Below, one piece after another: positions 27,248 through 36,589 of a stretch of DNA of 38,526 bases. The translations under genes were made by a program, and so were the position numbers. The notes beneath the pieces were generated by a model. The model had not been told where the DNA came from, made no database searches, and worked only from the letters and a program-made list of their open reading frames with translations. Position 1 is the stretch's first letter; the number at the start of each line of letters is the position of its first letter. Source of the DNA: Stentor coeruleus. Lineage: Eukaryota; Ciliophora; Heterotrichea; Heterotrichida; Stentoridae. The stretch is taken from positions 1 through 38,526 of the forward strand of contig MPUH01000716.1 in assembly GCA_001970955.1 (NCBI GenBank). Direction: 5' to 3'.

Positions 27248-29077
27248 ATGTCAACAAGTTCCGAAATAGAAGGGCCTGACTGTAAGGTATGTGAAACTAA
27301 CTATACTTCAACATTACCATGTGAACGCTGCGGACAAGAAGCATGCAAGTTATGCACGGTAAAATCAAAATGGGTCTATTCTCATCCTTCTGGTAAAGGC
27401 CAATATAATATTTGCTCTGATTGTGATGGGCATATTAGTGCTGTTGAAAGACTAATTCACAATGGATGTGTAAAATGGTCTTCAATAACACCTCTTGGAT
27501 TTAAATGGTATTCTGTTTCAGGCTGTGAAAAATGGGCGAAAACACACAAAATATGTATTCAGGACTACCTTGATGTCCCAATAGATCCTGCAGATTTAGA
27601 GCAAATTGCTAAAGATATTGATACAGGAAGGTCAAATCCTGGGAGTTATAATTTTAGTATGTGCGAAGCACTTCTAAGAGTAGAAACTCCAAGCTATAAG
27701 GAAGATATTAAAAAAGTCCTTTATGGTTATTGTGTAAGAAACTCAAAAGTAGGTTATTGTCAAGGTATGAACATGGTTGCTGTATGGCTACTAATGTACT
27801 TTGACCATAACTTAGCATTTCTTATGATGTGTTATTTAGTTGAAAAACTACTTCTTCCAGATTTTTATATTGGAAACAAGCATGGAAATTCCTTGAATGG
27901 TTTCTATATAGAATCAACAGTTATAGCAAGTGTTTTAGAACACTTAATGTCACATATGAAAAAATCACAAATCCCAACAAATGAGTTTGCAGACTTTTTT
28001 TCCATGCAGCATCTAATTCAGATTTTTGTCAGTACAGTTGATATTGAAACTACTGTTTATATGTGGGATCGACTCTGTCATGAAGGATCTATTGCATTAA
28101 TTAGAGGTGTTACTTCTCTAGTCAAAGTCTATGAAAAAGATGTAAAGAAAGGTTTACATCCCTTGCAACTCGTCAGAATTTTAAACAGTTCAAGAGTTGT
28201 GATAAAAGTCAAAGAAGTCTATGAAAAGTTATCTAAAAAAATCACAAGTATTCGTGTTGATCGTATGAGACAAATTGCTAAAGACTTCAGGGCAAAACAG
28301 TGGCTTGATTGTGAGAGGATCGTTGTAAACAAACTTGAAAATATTTCTAGTTTTACTCATGAAGAAATCCTAAAACTTCAAAAGCGTTTTAATAGTTTAT
28401 TAAAAGAATTATCAGCCCCAAACTCTCCAAGATCAACATTTAGAAGACAATCCACATTAAAATTACCAAAAAACCTTCAAACAAAAATTACTAAAGATGA
28501 AAGTTTCCTTGAAGTAGGGATATCAAAATCTCAGTTTTTAAGACTTCTTTCAGATGTGGCTCCAACACTTTTACCAAGAGGTGAAGAGATTTTTAATAAA
28601 TATGATCAAGATGCTTCAGGATATCTTGACTTTCGTGAGTTGACTATTGCTATGTCAGTTTTAAGTAAAGGAACTTTTGAAGAAAAGCTTCAAATATGTT
28701 TTGATGCTTTTGATCATGATCATTCTGGATACCTTGAAGCTGAGGAAATCAATCAATTGTTAGAAAAAATGTTTATTTCGTATACGGAAAAGATTGAAAA
28801 TTCACAGGAGACTAAAGAGTTAAATGAAAAAATATCGAAAATCAAGGGAAAGATGAGCTATCTTTGTGAACAATCAAATGGGAAAGTGTTTTTTGATGAC
28901 TTTTTACGTGGGATGAAAACTGATATGTTTTTGTATTCTTGCATAAGTGATTTTATGTTCAGTGATAAACCTAGGGTTTCTAGTGTGATTAAAGCGATGA
29001 ACTCTGGTAATTTGGCTGAAAATGAAAATTTTGAGCATATTCAGAGCAGTCCTTGCAAGATGTGCCAGATTTTTTAA
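27248..29077 (+). CDS. Zinc finger + TBC (Rab-GAP-like) + EF-hand protein with CaaX tail
   Basis: A 609-residue protein in four parts. Residues 12-59 form an eight-cysteine zinc-binding module (C12, C15, C25, C28, C33, C36, C56, C59), FYVE-like in spacing but without the RRHHCR lipid pocket. Residues about 110-300 are a TBC domain: the glutamine finger is present (VGYCQGMN, Q172), but at the IxxDxxR position the Arg is Thr126 (IAKDIDT), with an Arg two residues on. Residues 453-464 and 489-500 are two complete EF-hand loops (DQDASGYLDFRE and DHDHSGYLEAEE), so calcium binding is likely. The protein ends KMCQIF, a possible CaaX box. TBC proteins stimulate GTP hydrolysis by Rabs in membrane traffic; here calcium control and membrane attachment are plausible. 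GAP activity is uncertain. Confidence 0.9.
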   Translation: MSTSSEIEGPDCKVCETNYTSTLPCERCGQEACKLCTVKSKWVYSHPSGKGQYNICSDCDGHISAVERLIHNGCVKWSSITPLGFKWYSVSGCEKWAKTHKICIQDYLDVPIDPADLEQIAKDIDTGRSNPGSYNFSMCEALLRVETPSYKEDIKKVLYGYCVRNSKVGYCQGMNMVAVWLLMYFDHNLAFLMMCYLVEKLLLPDFYIGNKHGNSLNGFYIESTVIASVLEHLMSHMKKSQIPTNEFADFFSMQHLIQIFVSTVDIETTVYMWDRLCHEGSIALIRGVTSLVKVYEKDVKKGLHPLQLVRILNSSRVVIKVKEVYEKLSKKITSIRVDRMRQIAKDFRAKQWLDCERIVVNKLENISSFTHEEILKLQKRFNSLLKELSAPNSPRSTFRRQSTLKLPKNLQTKITKDESFLEVGISKSQFLRLLSDVAPTLLPRGEEIFNKYDQDASGYLDFRELTIAMSVLSKGTFEEKLQICFDAFDHDHSGYLEAEEINQLLEKMFISYTEKIENSQETKELNEKISKIKGKMSYLCEQSNGKVFFDDFLRGMKTDMFLYSCISDFMFSDKPRVSSVIKAMNSGNLAENENFEHIQSSPCKMCQIF

Positions 29078-29410
29078 ATTGTTGATTAATAGTTAAAAAA
29101 ATTCTTATAAAATAAATGCTTTTGAGATATAGTTCAAGTTATCAATTCTAAGAGAATAATTATTTTATGTTAATGAAATGTTTAATATCGATTTAAGCTA
29201 TGATTTAGTGAATGATATTTTGAATTAAGCATTTAGTGGGATTTTAGAGTTTTAGAACTTGTGTAGCTAAAAATTATAGGAAAATGCACTATTTTTTTCT
29301 TAGCATCAAGGGAAAAATGTTTATAATTTTTCAATAACCAATAACAATTTCCCATTTAAACTCCTTATAATCAAATTCCATTATCCCTACTCCTAAAAAA
29401 ATTCTATAAA
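29078..29410. other. Convergent intergenic region, no gene seen
   Basis: Between the stops of the TBC gene (+) and the second WD40-channel gene (-). G is common and C rare to about 29300, then the last 80 bases are C-rich. No feature was recognised. Confidence 0.55.
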
Positions 29411-32400
29411 CTATCTGACTTTTTTATTCCTATCTTTAATATTGTTCATAATATTTTCTAAAGATAAAAGTTTCTCATCATAACCCTGGAGTTTCGTCAC
29501 AACCTGTGTTTGATGCTCTTCTTGATTTTTTTTCACTTCCTTGATTATTTTAGCAAGTTTTTGAAGTTTTGTTCTTTCTTTTCTTTTAATCTCAGAGCAT
29601 ACTTGCAAATATTCATGATGACTTTTTTTCCTGTTAAAAACATGAAGGTATTCTATTCTCATAATAATACTCGCAATCTCTCTATAATCTAATGCTTTAG
29701 ATAAATCTTTAGACTTATTATAATTTTCTGCACTAAGTGCTAAAAGGATATTAAGCATGATAATTGGATTTATAAAAGTCATGAAAACCAAAAATAAGTT
29801 TTCTAGAAAATCCCCGAAATTTTGTTCGCTAATTTGAATAAGTTCAAAAGTTTTTACATTACGTTGATCGTTTTGTGAGGCTATTACATGTAAAATAGCT
29901 CCTATTGCTATTAGTAAATAAGCTAATACCATTAAGAAACTAAAAATATCGTAACCAACTTTAACAATAATGCTAATAAGCTTGCGAGTACCTTTCCAGA
30001 TTTTAAAATAAAACAAACCTTGCAGTGAGCTGATAATCAAAGTTATTACAAGAAGAGTTACAGTATTTTCACCAATTAAACTTACAATAAAATGTGTTGA
30101 AAACACTACAAACCTCATATAATCAAGTACTTCCCACAAATTCACCTCTTTAGCCATAACTGAAACCATAACATTTTCTAAAGTAAGTACACAACTTAGT
30201 GGCATTGCAATCATCTCCCAAATATGTTCTTCATAAAGCAAACAATTAACAACAATCATTGAAAAAAACCCAAGAAATACAACCGCTTCAGCATAAAGCC
30301 AAAGCCTAACTTTTTCCCATTTATACATCAAAAAATACTGAATAATCTCAGTGCAAAAAATCTTAGCCTGTTCACATTTTATAATACTCTTCAAAAATTC
30401 AATACTATTTTCACTACCAATTTCTAAATAAAACGGTATTAAACTTCTTGAATATTTAACTTCAATATCAAGTTCATCTGATTGTTCTGAAATCGCTATA
30501 TTATTTGTCAATAATATTTGAGAAAATGATGCTTTTATAACAGGAAGATGTATTTCTCCACCTAAATATTTATGTGAATTGTAATAGTTTACTAGGAGAA
30601 GATTATAAAGTTTTGGAAGAGATGAGATATTGAATGAGTTTAAAGATAAAAGAGATGAGGTTTTGACATTTGATAAAAGGAATGGGTTATGATTTTGTTT
30701 TATTGATGAGGTTTTGAGGATTGTTTGAACACAATCTTTATTTCTCATATCAATAGCAATTGATAAAGGGTTTTCTTGAGAGGTTGTTGTTAGAAGTGCT
30801 GCTCCGTTTTGAATAGATTGGGTAAGATAGTCTGGCATGTCGTAATATGCGTAAAAGTGTAGGGTGTTTATCATATAAGGGAAAATAACCCATTTATCCA
30901 TACTTGGGTCATAAGGTGGAACTTTGTACATGATGATTTCCCTTATGTAATTCATATAATTGTATTCACTGTATTCATCTTTACCTATCATCCTAAGTTC
31001 TGAGCTTGAAAATGGGTTTTCAAAACACAAAGCAGAATCATCTAAACCTATTCCTATATAATTCTTCAAATTTTCATCAATATCGCTATAAAATACTTTC
31101 AATCCTGAAGCTTCAACATAGCAACTCTTTTCAAAAATAATACTATAAGTTTTCATATCCCAGCACTGTATAATCTTATTCAACCCAATAATCAAATATT
31201 CAGCTTTAGGTAAAATCATTGAATAAACCGGTGCAGGCAAGTCATTAATTTGAAAAATTGTATTTTTTTCTTCCCATAACCAAACCTTAACCGATCTATC
31301 TTTACTTCCAGATGCTAATCTCCAATCATCAATTTTTAATAATGAACATACAATATCTGAATGCCCATTAAGTGAATACATAAAAGTCAAAGTTCTAAAA
31401 TTCCAAATCATAATTGTAGTATCCCCACTACCAGATGCAACAATTTCATCAGAAATACATTCTAAAGCATAAACATAATCAGTATGTCCATTAAGATTCC
31501 CATATTTTTTTGTACTTTTTAAATCCCAGACTAAAATATTATTGCTTTGTCCTCCTACAATTGCGATATCTTGTGATGAACTTTCACATAAACATAAAGC
31601 TTTGAAGTTTTCATCTGGGTCTTGGATTTTTCTATCAGAAACTTGAGATTCTATGCTTTCTTTTGGGTCAGTTTGAGACCGGGCTGTAGATAAAGCGGTA
31701 TTTGTGTTATAATGAGCTTCAGATAATGAACGTAAAGTGGAAATTTCAGGGAATTTTGTTTTTCCTAGTTTAAAATCAGTACCGAAGGTTATGATTTCTG
31801 TTTGGTCATTTGATAGATATACTGATTTTATACTTGAACTATGAACTTTGATTTTTAGTGGTTGTTTATTTGCTGTGATATCAATAAAAGCTAATTCTCC
31901 TGTATCTAAAGGTGCGATTATGTAATGATCGTTATTAGTCATAATACAATCATAAGCCATACAGCCAAGTTGATAAACATTTATAACATTCATATTTGAT
32001 TTGCCTATAATTTTCACTTCCTTAGCCATAGCCAAAATTATCAAATGTCCACTTTGTGAAAAACTAATATACGCATCAATTTTAAACTCGTAATATTTCT
32101 CAATAACTTTTTCAAAATCTGCATTGTAGATGATTATTCTTCTATCAATCATCCCTAGCACTAACTCGCCCTCAGGAGAAATATTCATACAAACCACGCT
32201 TTTATCTGAAAACATTACTTCATACTTATCAAAATCACTAGTTTTCCACCTTATAATCTCCCCTTTCCACAATCTAGCAAAACAATAATCTTCATTAGGA
32301 CTAAAACACATTCTCCCTATACCATTGTTCCCATCTCCTTTTATATTTATAATTTTCATAATACTCATTGAAGGTAATTCTAATAAATATATTTTCCCTT

Positions 32401-32866
32401 GTACTTTTTCTTTAGCAAGAGCATTTCTATCATTATCATATACTAAAATCCCTGAAAGCCCATTTTTACTTAAAAGAACTTCATCAAATCCTGTGTCTGT
32501 AAGGTCTAGATATACACAATAACCTTCATCAGTAACTCCAATAGCATGGGTTTCTGATTTTAAAACTTTTATATCAGTGAAGCAATAAGGTGTATGGACA
32601 AAAGCTGCGAATTTGTCATTTATAAAAGCTGAAATTTCTGCAAATATTTCAGGAATACTTTGTAAATCTTCTCTGCTAACAAAGGATCGAGATGATTTAG
32701 AGTCGTTTGATACTTGTGATATTGAACGATGGGATTGAGTGATTTTCCCAATTTGCAAACCTTCTAAATTCAAATTCAATGGGGATTTTAAAGAATTTGG
32801 TATTTGATTGATGTGTCCACTTTCTGGAAGGGAACTTATAAGTGGCAAAGATAATCCTTTTTTCAT
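29411..32866 (-). CDS. WD40-repeat / ankyrin-like / TRP-like cation channel chimera (copy 2)
   Basis: A 1,151-residue protein with the same order of parts as the gene at 4442-8083. The first 90 residues are Ser-rich. WD40-type repeats fill about residues 90-620, the clearest being GHTDYVYALECI...MIWNF and GHSDIVCSLLKI...KVWLW. A block at about 670-740 (LHFYAYYDMPDYLTQSI ... PLSIAIDMRNKD) matches the ankyrin-like part of copy 1. Six membrane segments lie between about 855 and 1045; the last contains NPIIMLNILLALSAENY. After it, both copies share a conserved segment (here DYREIASIIMRIEYLHVFNR then HEYLQVCS). The tail (1095-1151) is a coiled coil. Sequence divergence between the copies is high, so the duplication is old. 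A cation channel function follows from family resemblance; gating by the WD40 part is speculation. Confidence 0.88.
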   Translation of the reverse strand: MKKGLSLPLISSLPESGHINQIPNSLKSPLNLNLEGLQIGKITQSHRSISQVSNDSKSSRSFVSREDLQSIPEIFAEISAFINDKFAAFVHTPYCFTDIKVLKSETHAIGVTDEGYCVYLDLTDTGFDEVLLSKNGLSGILVYDNDRNALAKEKVQGKIYLLELPSMSIMKIINIKGDGNNGIGRMCFSPNEDYCFARLWKGEIIRWKTSDFDKYEVMFSDKSVVCMNISPEGELVLGMIDRRIIIYNADFEKVIEKYYEFKIDAYISFSQSGHLIILAMAKEVKIIGKSNMNVINVYQLGCMAYDCIMTNNDHYIIAPLDTGELAFIDITANKQPLKIKVHSSSIKSVYLSNDQTEIITFGTDFKLGKTKFPEISTLRSLSEAHYNTNTALSTARSQTDPKESIESQVSDRKIQDPDENFKALCLCESSSQDIAIVGGQSNNILVWDLKSTKKYGNLNGHTDYVYALECISDEIVASGSGDTTIMIWNFRTLTFMYSLNGHSDIVCSLLKIDDWRLASGSKDRSVKVWLWEEKNTIFQINDLPAPVYSMILPKAEYLIIGLNKIIQCWDMKTYSIIFEKSCYVEASGLKVFYSDIDENLKNYIGIGLDDSALCFENPFSSSELRMIGKDEYSEYNYMNYIREIIMYKVPPYDPSMDKWVIFPYMINTLHFYAYYDMPDYLTQSIQNGAALLTTTSQENPLSIAIDMRNKDCVQTILKTSSIKQNHNPFLLSNVKTSSLLSLNSFNISSLPKLYNLLLVNYYNSHKYLGGEIHLPVIKASFSQILLTNNIAISEQSDELDIEVKYSRSLIPFYLEIGSENSIEFLKSIIKCEQAKIFCTEIIQYFLMYKWEKVRLWLYAEAVVFLGFFSMIVVNCLLYEEHIWEMIAMPLSCVLTLENVMVSVMAKEVNLWEVLDYMRFVVFSTHFIVSLIGENTVTLLVITLIISSLQGLFYFKIWKGTRKLISIIVKVGYDIFSFLMVLAYLLIAIGAILHVIASQNDQRNVKTFELIQISEQNFGDFLENLFLVFMTFINPIIMLNILLALSAENYNKSKDLSKALDYREIASIIMRIEYLHVFNRKKSHHEYLQVCSEIKRKERTKLQKLAKIIKEVKKNQEEHQTQVVTKLQGYDEKLLSLENIMNNIKDRNKKVR

Positions 32867-33330
32867 GGACTATTTTTATATGATTGACATGATTTTATGG
32901 GATAATTGTTGAGAATGTAATGAGGATTTTATCGTGGGTTTTAGATTATATAGTAATGCTAATAGAGTATAATTGTTAAATTTAATGTTGTGAGAATAAG
33001 GATATGTGATTTTTTATGTTTAGTATTTAATAAAGAATTTATCTTATCTGTTAATATTATGTTAATTAAAAGAAAATTAAGTGTTAATAATATTTGAGAG
33101 AAATCTATTTGGAGCAAACAAAATACTTTCATTGGATTTAGGACTTATATCAATCATCCAAGATATCCTAAAATGCTTAGAAAAATATTAATTACTCCAT
33201 TTAAAGAAAAAACAATTTGATATTATCCAACAATAAATAATGCCTAATAAAATACTAAAACTTTCCAAAAAAAAACCATAGTCTACTTAACCCAAAAATC
33301 ATAATAAAATATTCTTATATGCTACAAGCA
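32867..33330. other. Intergenic region, no gene seen
   Basis: Between two minus-strand genes. The + strand is G-rich and C-poor from 32870 to about 33110 (5' flank of the channel gene), then C-rich and G-poor from about 33120 to 33300 (3' flank of the kelch gene). No gene was recognised. Confidence 0.55.
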
Positions 33331-34209
33331 TTAAAGGGTTATTTGTTCTATCAATTCTTGCTTGATATTTCTTACCTTAGATGTCCATTTCCCTTGTGAA
33401 AATATCGAAACTGTTCTAGCGCTAACAGTTTCAAAAGCATAAACATTTTCTCCTTCCCCAAAATTACACCCTTGAAATTCACCACCTTGAGAAAGCCAGG
33501 TCAATTGTACTATTATATTATTAACCAGATCTATTTTGAAACAATCTAGATTATGGCTACGATTTCCATTACCACCAAATATAATTATACCATTTTTATG
33601 TGGTAAGCAAGCATGACGCCAGATATCCATTGGGAGTTTAATATCTAAAATTTTCCATGTATTTGAAAAAATACTATAAACTTCAATATCACGGTAATTT
33701 TGTAAAGTATTTCCGGGGTTTCCCCCAGTAATGTAGATGCTTTGGCCAAAAAAACATCCAGCAGCAAGAATCCGCGGTTTACTTAAAGGAGATATTGTTT
33801 CCCAAGCATCTGATATAATATTATATCTTTGACATTCTTTAGTAGGAAGTATATGAGAAATAACACCAGATATCATATAAGCAACTCCAGCAACAGCTAT
33901 AAGACAATGTCCAGTTCTAGGTTGATCTAAACTAGATTTATTACAAAGTCCATGTTCTTTATCAAACAAATATACATCATTAACAGGTTCTCCAAATCTA
34001 TTTTTCAATCTTTTAAACCCTCCAGCAATCAAAATTTTGTTAGGCATAATTTCGCAATACTTAGCCATTGCAGGAACTTGGACTTTCAAAGAATGTATGT
34101 CAAAATTATCTTTATGAATATTGTACTCTATAATGCTTTTCCCATCTGTGTCTATACAGAATATTGATTGACTTTTCCCCTGTCTATTGCTACCACAGCA
34201 TGTTCCCAT
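33331..34209 (-). CDS. Kelch-repeat protein with probable N-terminal lipid anchor
   Basis: A 292-residue protein made almost entirely of kelch-type repeats: KILIAGGFKRLKN with YLFDKEHG, AYMISGVISH with YNIISDAWETI, IYITGGNPGN with VYSIFSNTWKIL, and IIIFGGNGNRS with FKIDL. Five or six blades fit one beta-propeller. The start MGTCCGSNRQGKS has Gly2 followed by Cys4 and Cys5, a strong layout for N-myristoylation plus palmitoylation, so membrane attachment is likely. No BTB, F-box or enzymatic domain is fused. Kelch propellers bind partner proteins, often actin or ubiquitin-ligase substrates; the partner here is unknown. It shares a 49-base spacer with the divergent gene at 34259. Confidence 0.85.
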   Translation of the reverse strand: MGTCCGSNRQGKSQSIFCIDTDGKSIIEYNIHKDNFDIHSLKVQVPAMAKYCEIMPNKILIAGGFKRLKNRFGEPVNDVYLFDKEHGLCNKSSLDQPRTGHCLIAVAGVAYMISGVISHILPTKECQRYNIISDAWETISPLSKPRILAAGCFFGQSIYITGGNPGNTLQNYRDIEVYSIFSNTWKILDIKLPMDIWRHACLPHKNGIIIFGGNGNRSHNLDCFKIDLVNNIIVQLTWLSQGGEFQGCNFGEGENVYAFETVSARTVSIFSQGKWTSKVRNIKQELIEQITL

Positions 34210-34258
34210 TTAACTAAAATATCATAATCAGTTAGACAGTTTAACTTTAATATACACT
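34210..34258. promoter_or_regulatory. 49-base divergent spacer, probable shared promoter
   Basis: Only 49 bases separate the ATGs of the kelch gene (-) and the coiled-coil gene (+). Both transcription starts and leaders must lie within it or inside the neighbouring coding sequence. It contains TAACTAA and GTTTAACTTTAATA but no motif I can assign. Confidence 0.5.
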
Positions 34259-34918
34259 ATGAGTCAAGATACCCAAAATAACGAACAAAACAATGGGCTT
34301 TTTTCACAGTTCAAAAAAATCAAACAAAGCCGCCAGCAAGTAGAGATCCAATCGAAACTTTTACAAAACAAAATTTCTAACTTAAAACTCAAAGAGCAAC
34401 TTTCTGTCAAAAAAATAGAAAAAGCTAAAGCTTTAGCACAAAAAATAACAAAACACAAGGAAGAAAGACGAAATAGCATTGAAGTATCTGAAACCCAAAG
34501 AAAAAGACATATGGAAGAATTATTGATACAAAGTAAAAACAACAGAGAACAATCAGTTAAAACCAGACAAAAAATCCTTGAAAATTATGAGAAAATCATC
34601 GACGAGAAAAGAAATGAATATAAAAATACAAGAAAAAGACAACATTCAGATATAATCAAATTAGAATGTGAATTTAGGAGAAAACAAGAAGAAAATTTTA
34701 TAATAAAAGGTTTTATAACAACAGATAAAGAGTTTTGGAAAATGGAAAATGATAAACTTAAAGACTTTAAAAGAAGTAAAGCTAGGAAAGAATTTTATGC
34801 TAGAAAGGCTCAAGAGATTAATTTGGTAAATAGTAAGATGAAAGAAAAAGAGATCATGGAGGATGTTGATATGACAATATTAGAATATTTATTAGATGGA
34901 AAACTTGTTGCAAAGTGA
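34259..34918 (+). CDS. Basic coiled-coil protein, unknown function
   Basis: A 219-residue protein starting MSQDTQNNEQNNGLF. Nearly the whole chain is charged helix: QIQSKLLQNKISNLKLKEQL (about 30-50), then AKALAQKITKHKEERRN and later RKILENYEKIIDEKRNEY. It has the look of a single alpha-helical rod, common among ciliary and cytoskeletal proteins. There is no membrane segment or catalytic motif. The C-terminus MEDVDMTILEYLLDGKLVAK is less charged and may be a separate small helix. Transcribed divergently from the kelch gene. The stop is TGA, one of the direct signs that TGA is a terminator here. Confidence 0.65.
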   Translation: MSQDTQNNEQNNGLFSQFKKIKQSRQQVEIQSKLLQNKISNLKLKEQLSVKKIEKAKALAQKITKHKEERRNSIEVSETQRKRHMEELLIQSKNNREQSVKTRQKILENYEKIIDEKRNEYKNTRKRQHSDIIKLECEFRRKQEENFIIKGFITTDKEFWKMENDKLKDFKRSKARKEFYARKAQEINLVNSKMKEKEIMEDVDMTILEYLLDGKLVAK

Positions 34919-35275
34919 TATGCGAATTTTAATTAGATAGCATTAATTTTATAATGCAAAATCCGATATTTTTTATCAATTTCACAGTACAAAAGTGCAT
35001 AAAAACTAAGTCTTAAATTTATTTTATTCTAATATAATCATGAAGACTGGCAATTTATATTCCTTTATTTCCATAAAATAATTTTTGATAATAAATCTTC
35101 ACAAAAACTAATTAAAAATAAAATTCAATTAAAAGTCATCTATCACCTAATCGAATTTACGTTATTTATCATATTTATATTCCCATAATAAATAAAATCT
35201 TTAATATATTATCCAATCATTCATAAGCTGTTTAATCTTTAACCAAACTTCCTATTTCCATTATCTTAATATCTT
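34919..35275. other. Intergenic region, no gene seen
   Basis: Between two + strand genes. Mixed to about 35040, then C-rich and G-poor up to the kinase ATG, like other 5' flanks here. No RNA or coding gene was recognised. Confidence 0.55.
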
Positions 35276-36589
35276 ATGAAATTATCCAGTCAATCAAAGC
35301 AAGTATCTGTGTTCCTTAACAATGACATATCAGTAAGCTGCGAAACATCAATTAATCCTGAGATGTCCCTTGATGACCTTCTCACCAACTGCAAAGAAAA
35401 GTTAAACATAGAAATGCACTCAAAGTGTATTATCTACGATTCGCAAGGAGCTGAACTTTCTGATGATGACATTGAATATCTAAACGAAGAGGAGCCACTT
35501 TTTTTGTCCCAAGGCGAAGAATTCACAAAGAGCTCGACAATCGCCCTTTACAATAATGTCAAACCATTAGGCCAAGGGGGTTTTGGTTCAGTATCTCTTT
35601 ATGAACATCGATATACACATGCTAAAGTTGCTATTAAATCAATAAAACTTAAAACTTTAGTCTCACCTGAAGACATCAACCGAGTCTATAGTGAAATTGC
35701 AGCCCTAAGGGAATTGAAACATACAAATATTGTCCAACTTCAAAGCACTTTTACATTAAATGAAGAAATTTGTTTTGTCATGGAATATTGTAGTGGAGGT
35801 GAGCTTTCAGCTTATATAAAAACTTATGGACCAATGCCTGAAACAAAAGTTTATAGTATAGCTATGCAAATAGTTGATGCTATAAGATATTGTCACAATT
35901 CAAAAATTATTCATAGAGATTTAAAGCTTGAGAATATTTTATTTGCTAGTGATTCATATAGCATGATAAAAATTGTGGACTTTGGCATAGCAGGGATGTT
36001 TAATTTAGGAAAAAGTGGTGAAAGAAGTAGTGCTGGGACTATTTTGTATATGCCTCCAGAAATTTATAAATCTGAAGATAATAGAGCTAACCCTGCTATA
36101 GATATATGGGCAATGGGGTGTATATTTTATTATTTACTTACTGGAAAACATCCTTTTGTGTATGAAACAGTGAAAGAAATTATAAGTCATATAGAAAATG
36201 TTGATTACAAACCTTTGAGTAATACAATTTCTAAACCTTGGCATAAACTTATAAAAGGCATGTTACGTTTGAAACCATCTCGTCGTTGGGATATAAGACG
36301 TATTCAAGCACATTTAGAAAAATATTATGAACAACCTGATGAACAAGTTTCTGAAGATTCTGAAGATGAGGAAGAGAAAAAAGTTGTAGTTCAAGCGAAG
36401 TTTCATAAAGCTAATACTCTTACTAGACCTTCTAATTTACTCCAGTTACCGATTAATCATTTTGTAGGGAAAAGTCACTCACCTTCTCGACAATCGTTGT
36501 CTGATAAAACTTCTGATGGGAGAAGAGTATTTCCAAAAAGCCCAACAGCAAGTAGACGAGCATTTAATATGTTTGACTTTAAGAAATAA
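35276..36589 (+). CDS. Serine/threonine protein kinase with N-terminal ubiquitin- or doublecortin-like domain
   Basis: A 437-residue protein. Residues about 8-82 (VSVFLNNDISVSCE ... CIIYDSQGAELSDDDIEYL ... PLFLSQGEEF) resemble a small beta-grasp or doublecortin-like domain found ahead of kinases in ciliates. The kinase domain spans about 92-332 and is complete: glycine loop GQGGFGSV (99-106), VAIK with K121, alphaC Glu140, HRDLKLEN with catalytic D215, DFG 235-237, PPE 260-262 in place of APE, and DIWAMGCI. The overall pattern is CAMK/AMPK/ULK-like; the exact group is uncertain. The C-terminal 100 residues are acidic then Ser/Arg-rich (HSPSRQSLSDK), probably regulatory. No transmembrane segment. 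The start ATG immediately precedes the N-terminal domain. Confidence 0.92.
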   Translation: MKLSSQSKQVSVFLNNDISVSCETSINPEMSLDDLLTNCKEKLNIEMHSKCIIYDSQGAELSDDDIEYLNEEEPLFLSQGEEFTKSSTIALYNNVKPLGQGGFGSVSLYEHRYTHAKVAIKSIKLKTLVSPEDINRVYSEIAALRELKHTNIVQLQSTFTLNEEICFVMEYCSGGELSAYIKTYGPMPETKVYSIAMQIVDAIRYCHNSKIIHRDLKLENILFASDSYSMIKIVDFGIAGMFNLGKSGERSSAGTILYMPPEIYKSEDNRANPAIDIWAMGCIFYYLLTGKHPFVYETVKEIISHIENVDYKPLSNTISKPWHKLIKGMLRLKPSRRWDIRRIQAHLEKYYEQPDEQVSEDSEDEEEKKVVVQAKFHKANTLTRPSNLLQLPINHFVGKSHSPSRQSLSDKTSDGRRVFPKSPTASRRAFNMFDFKK

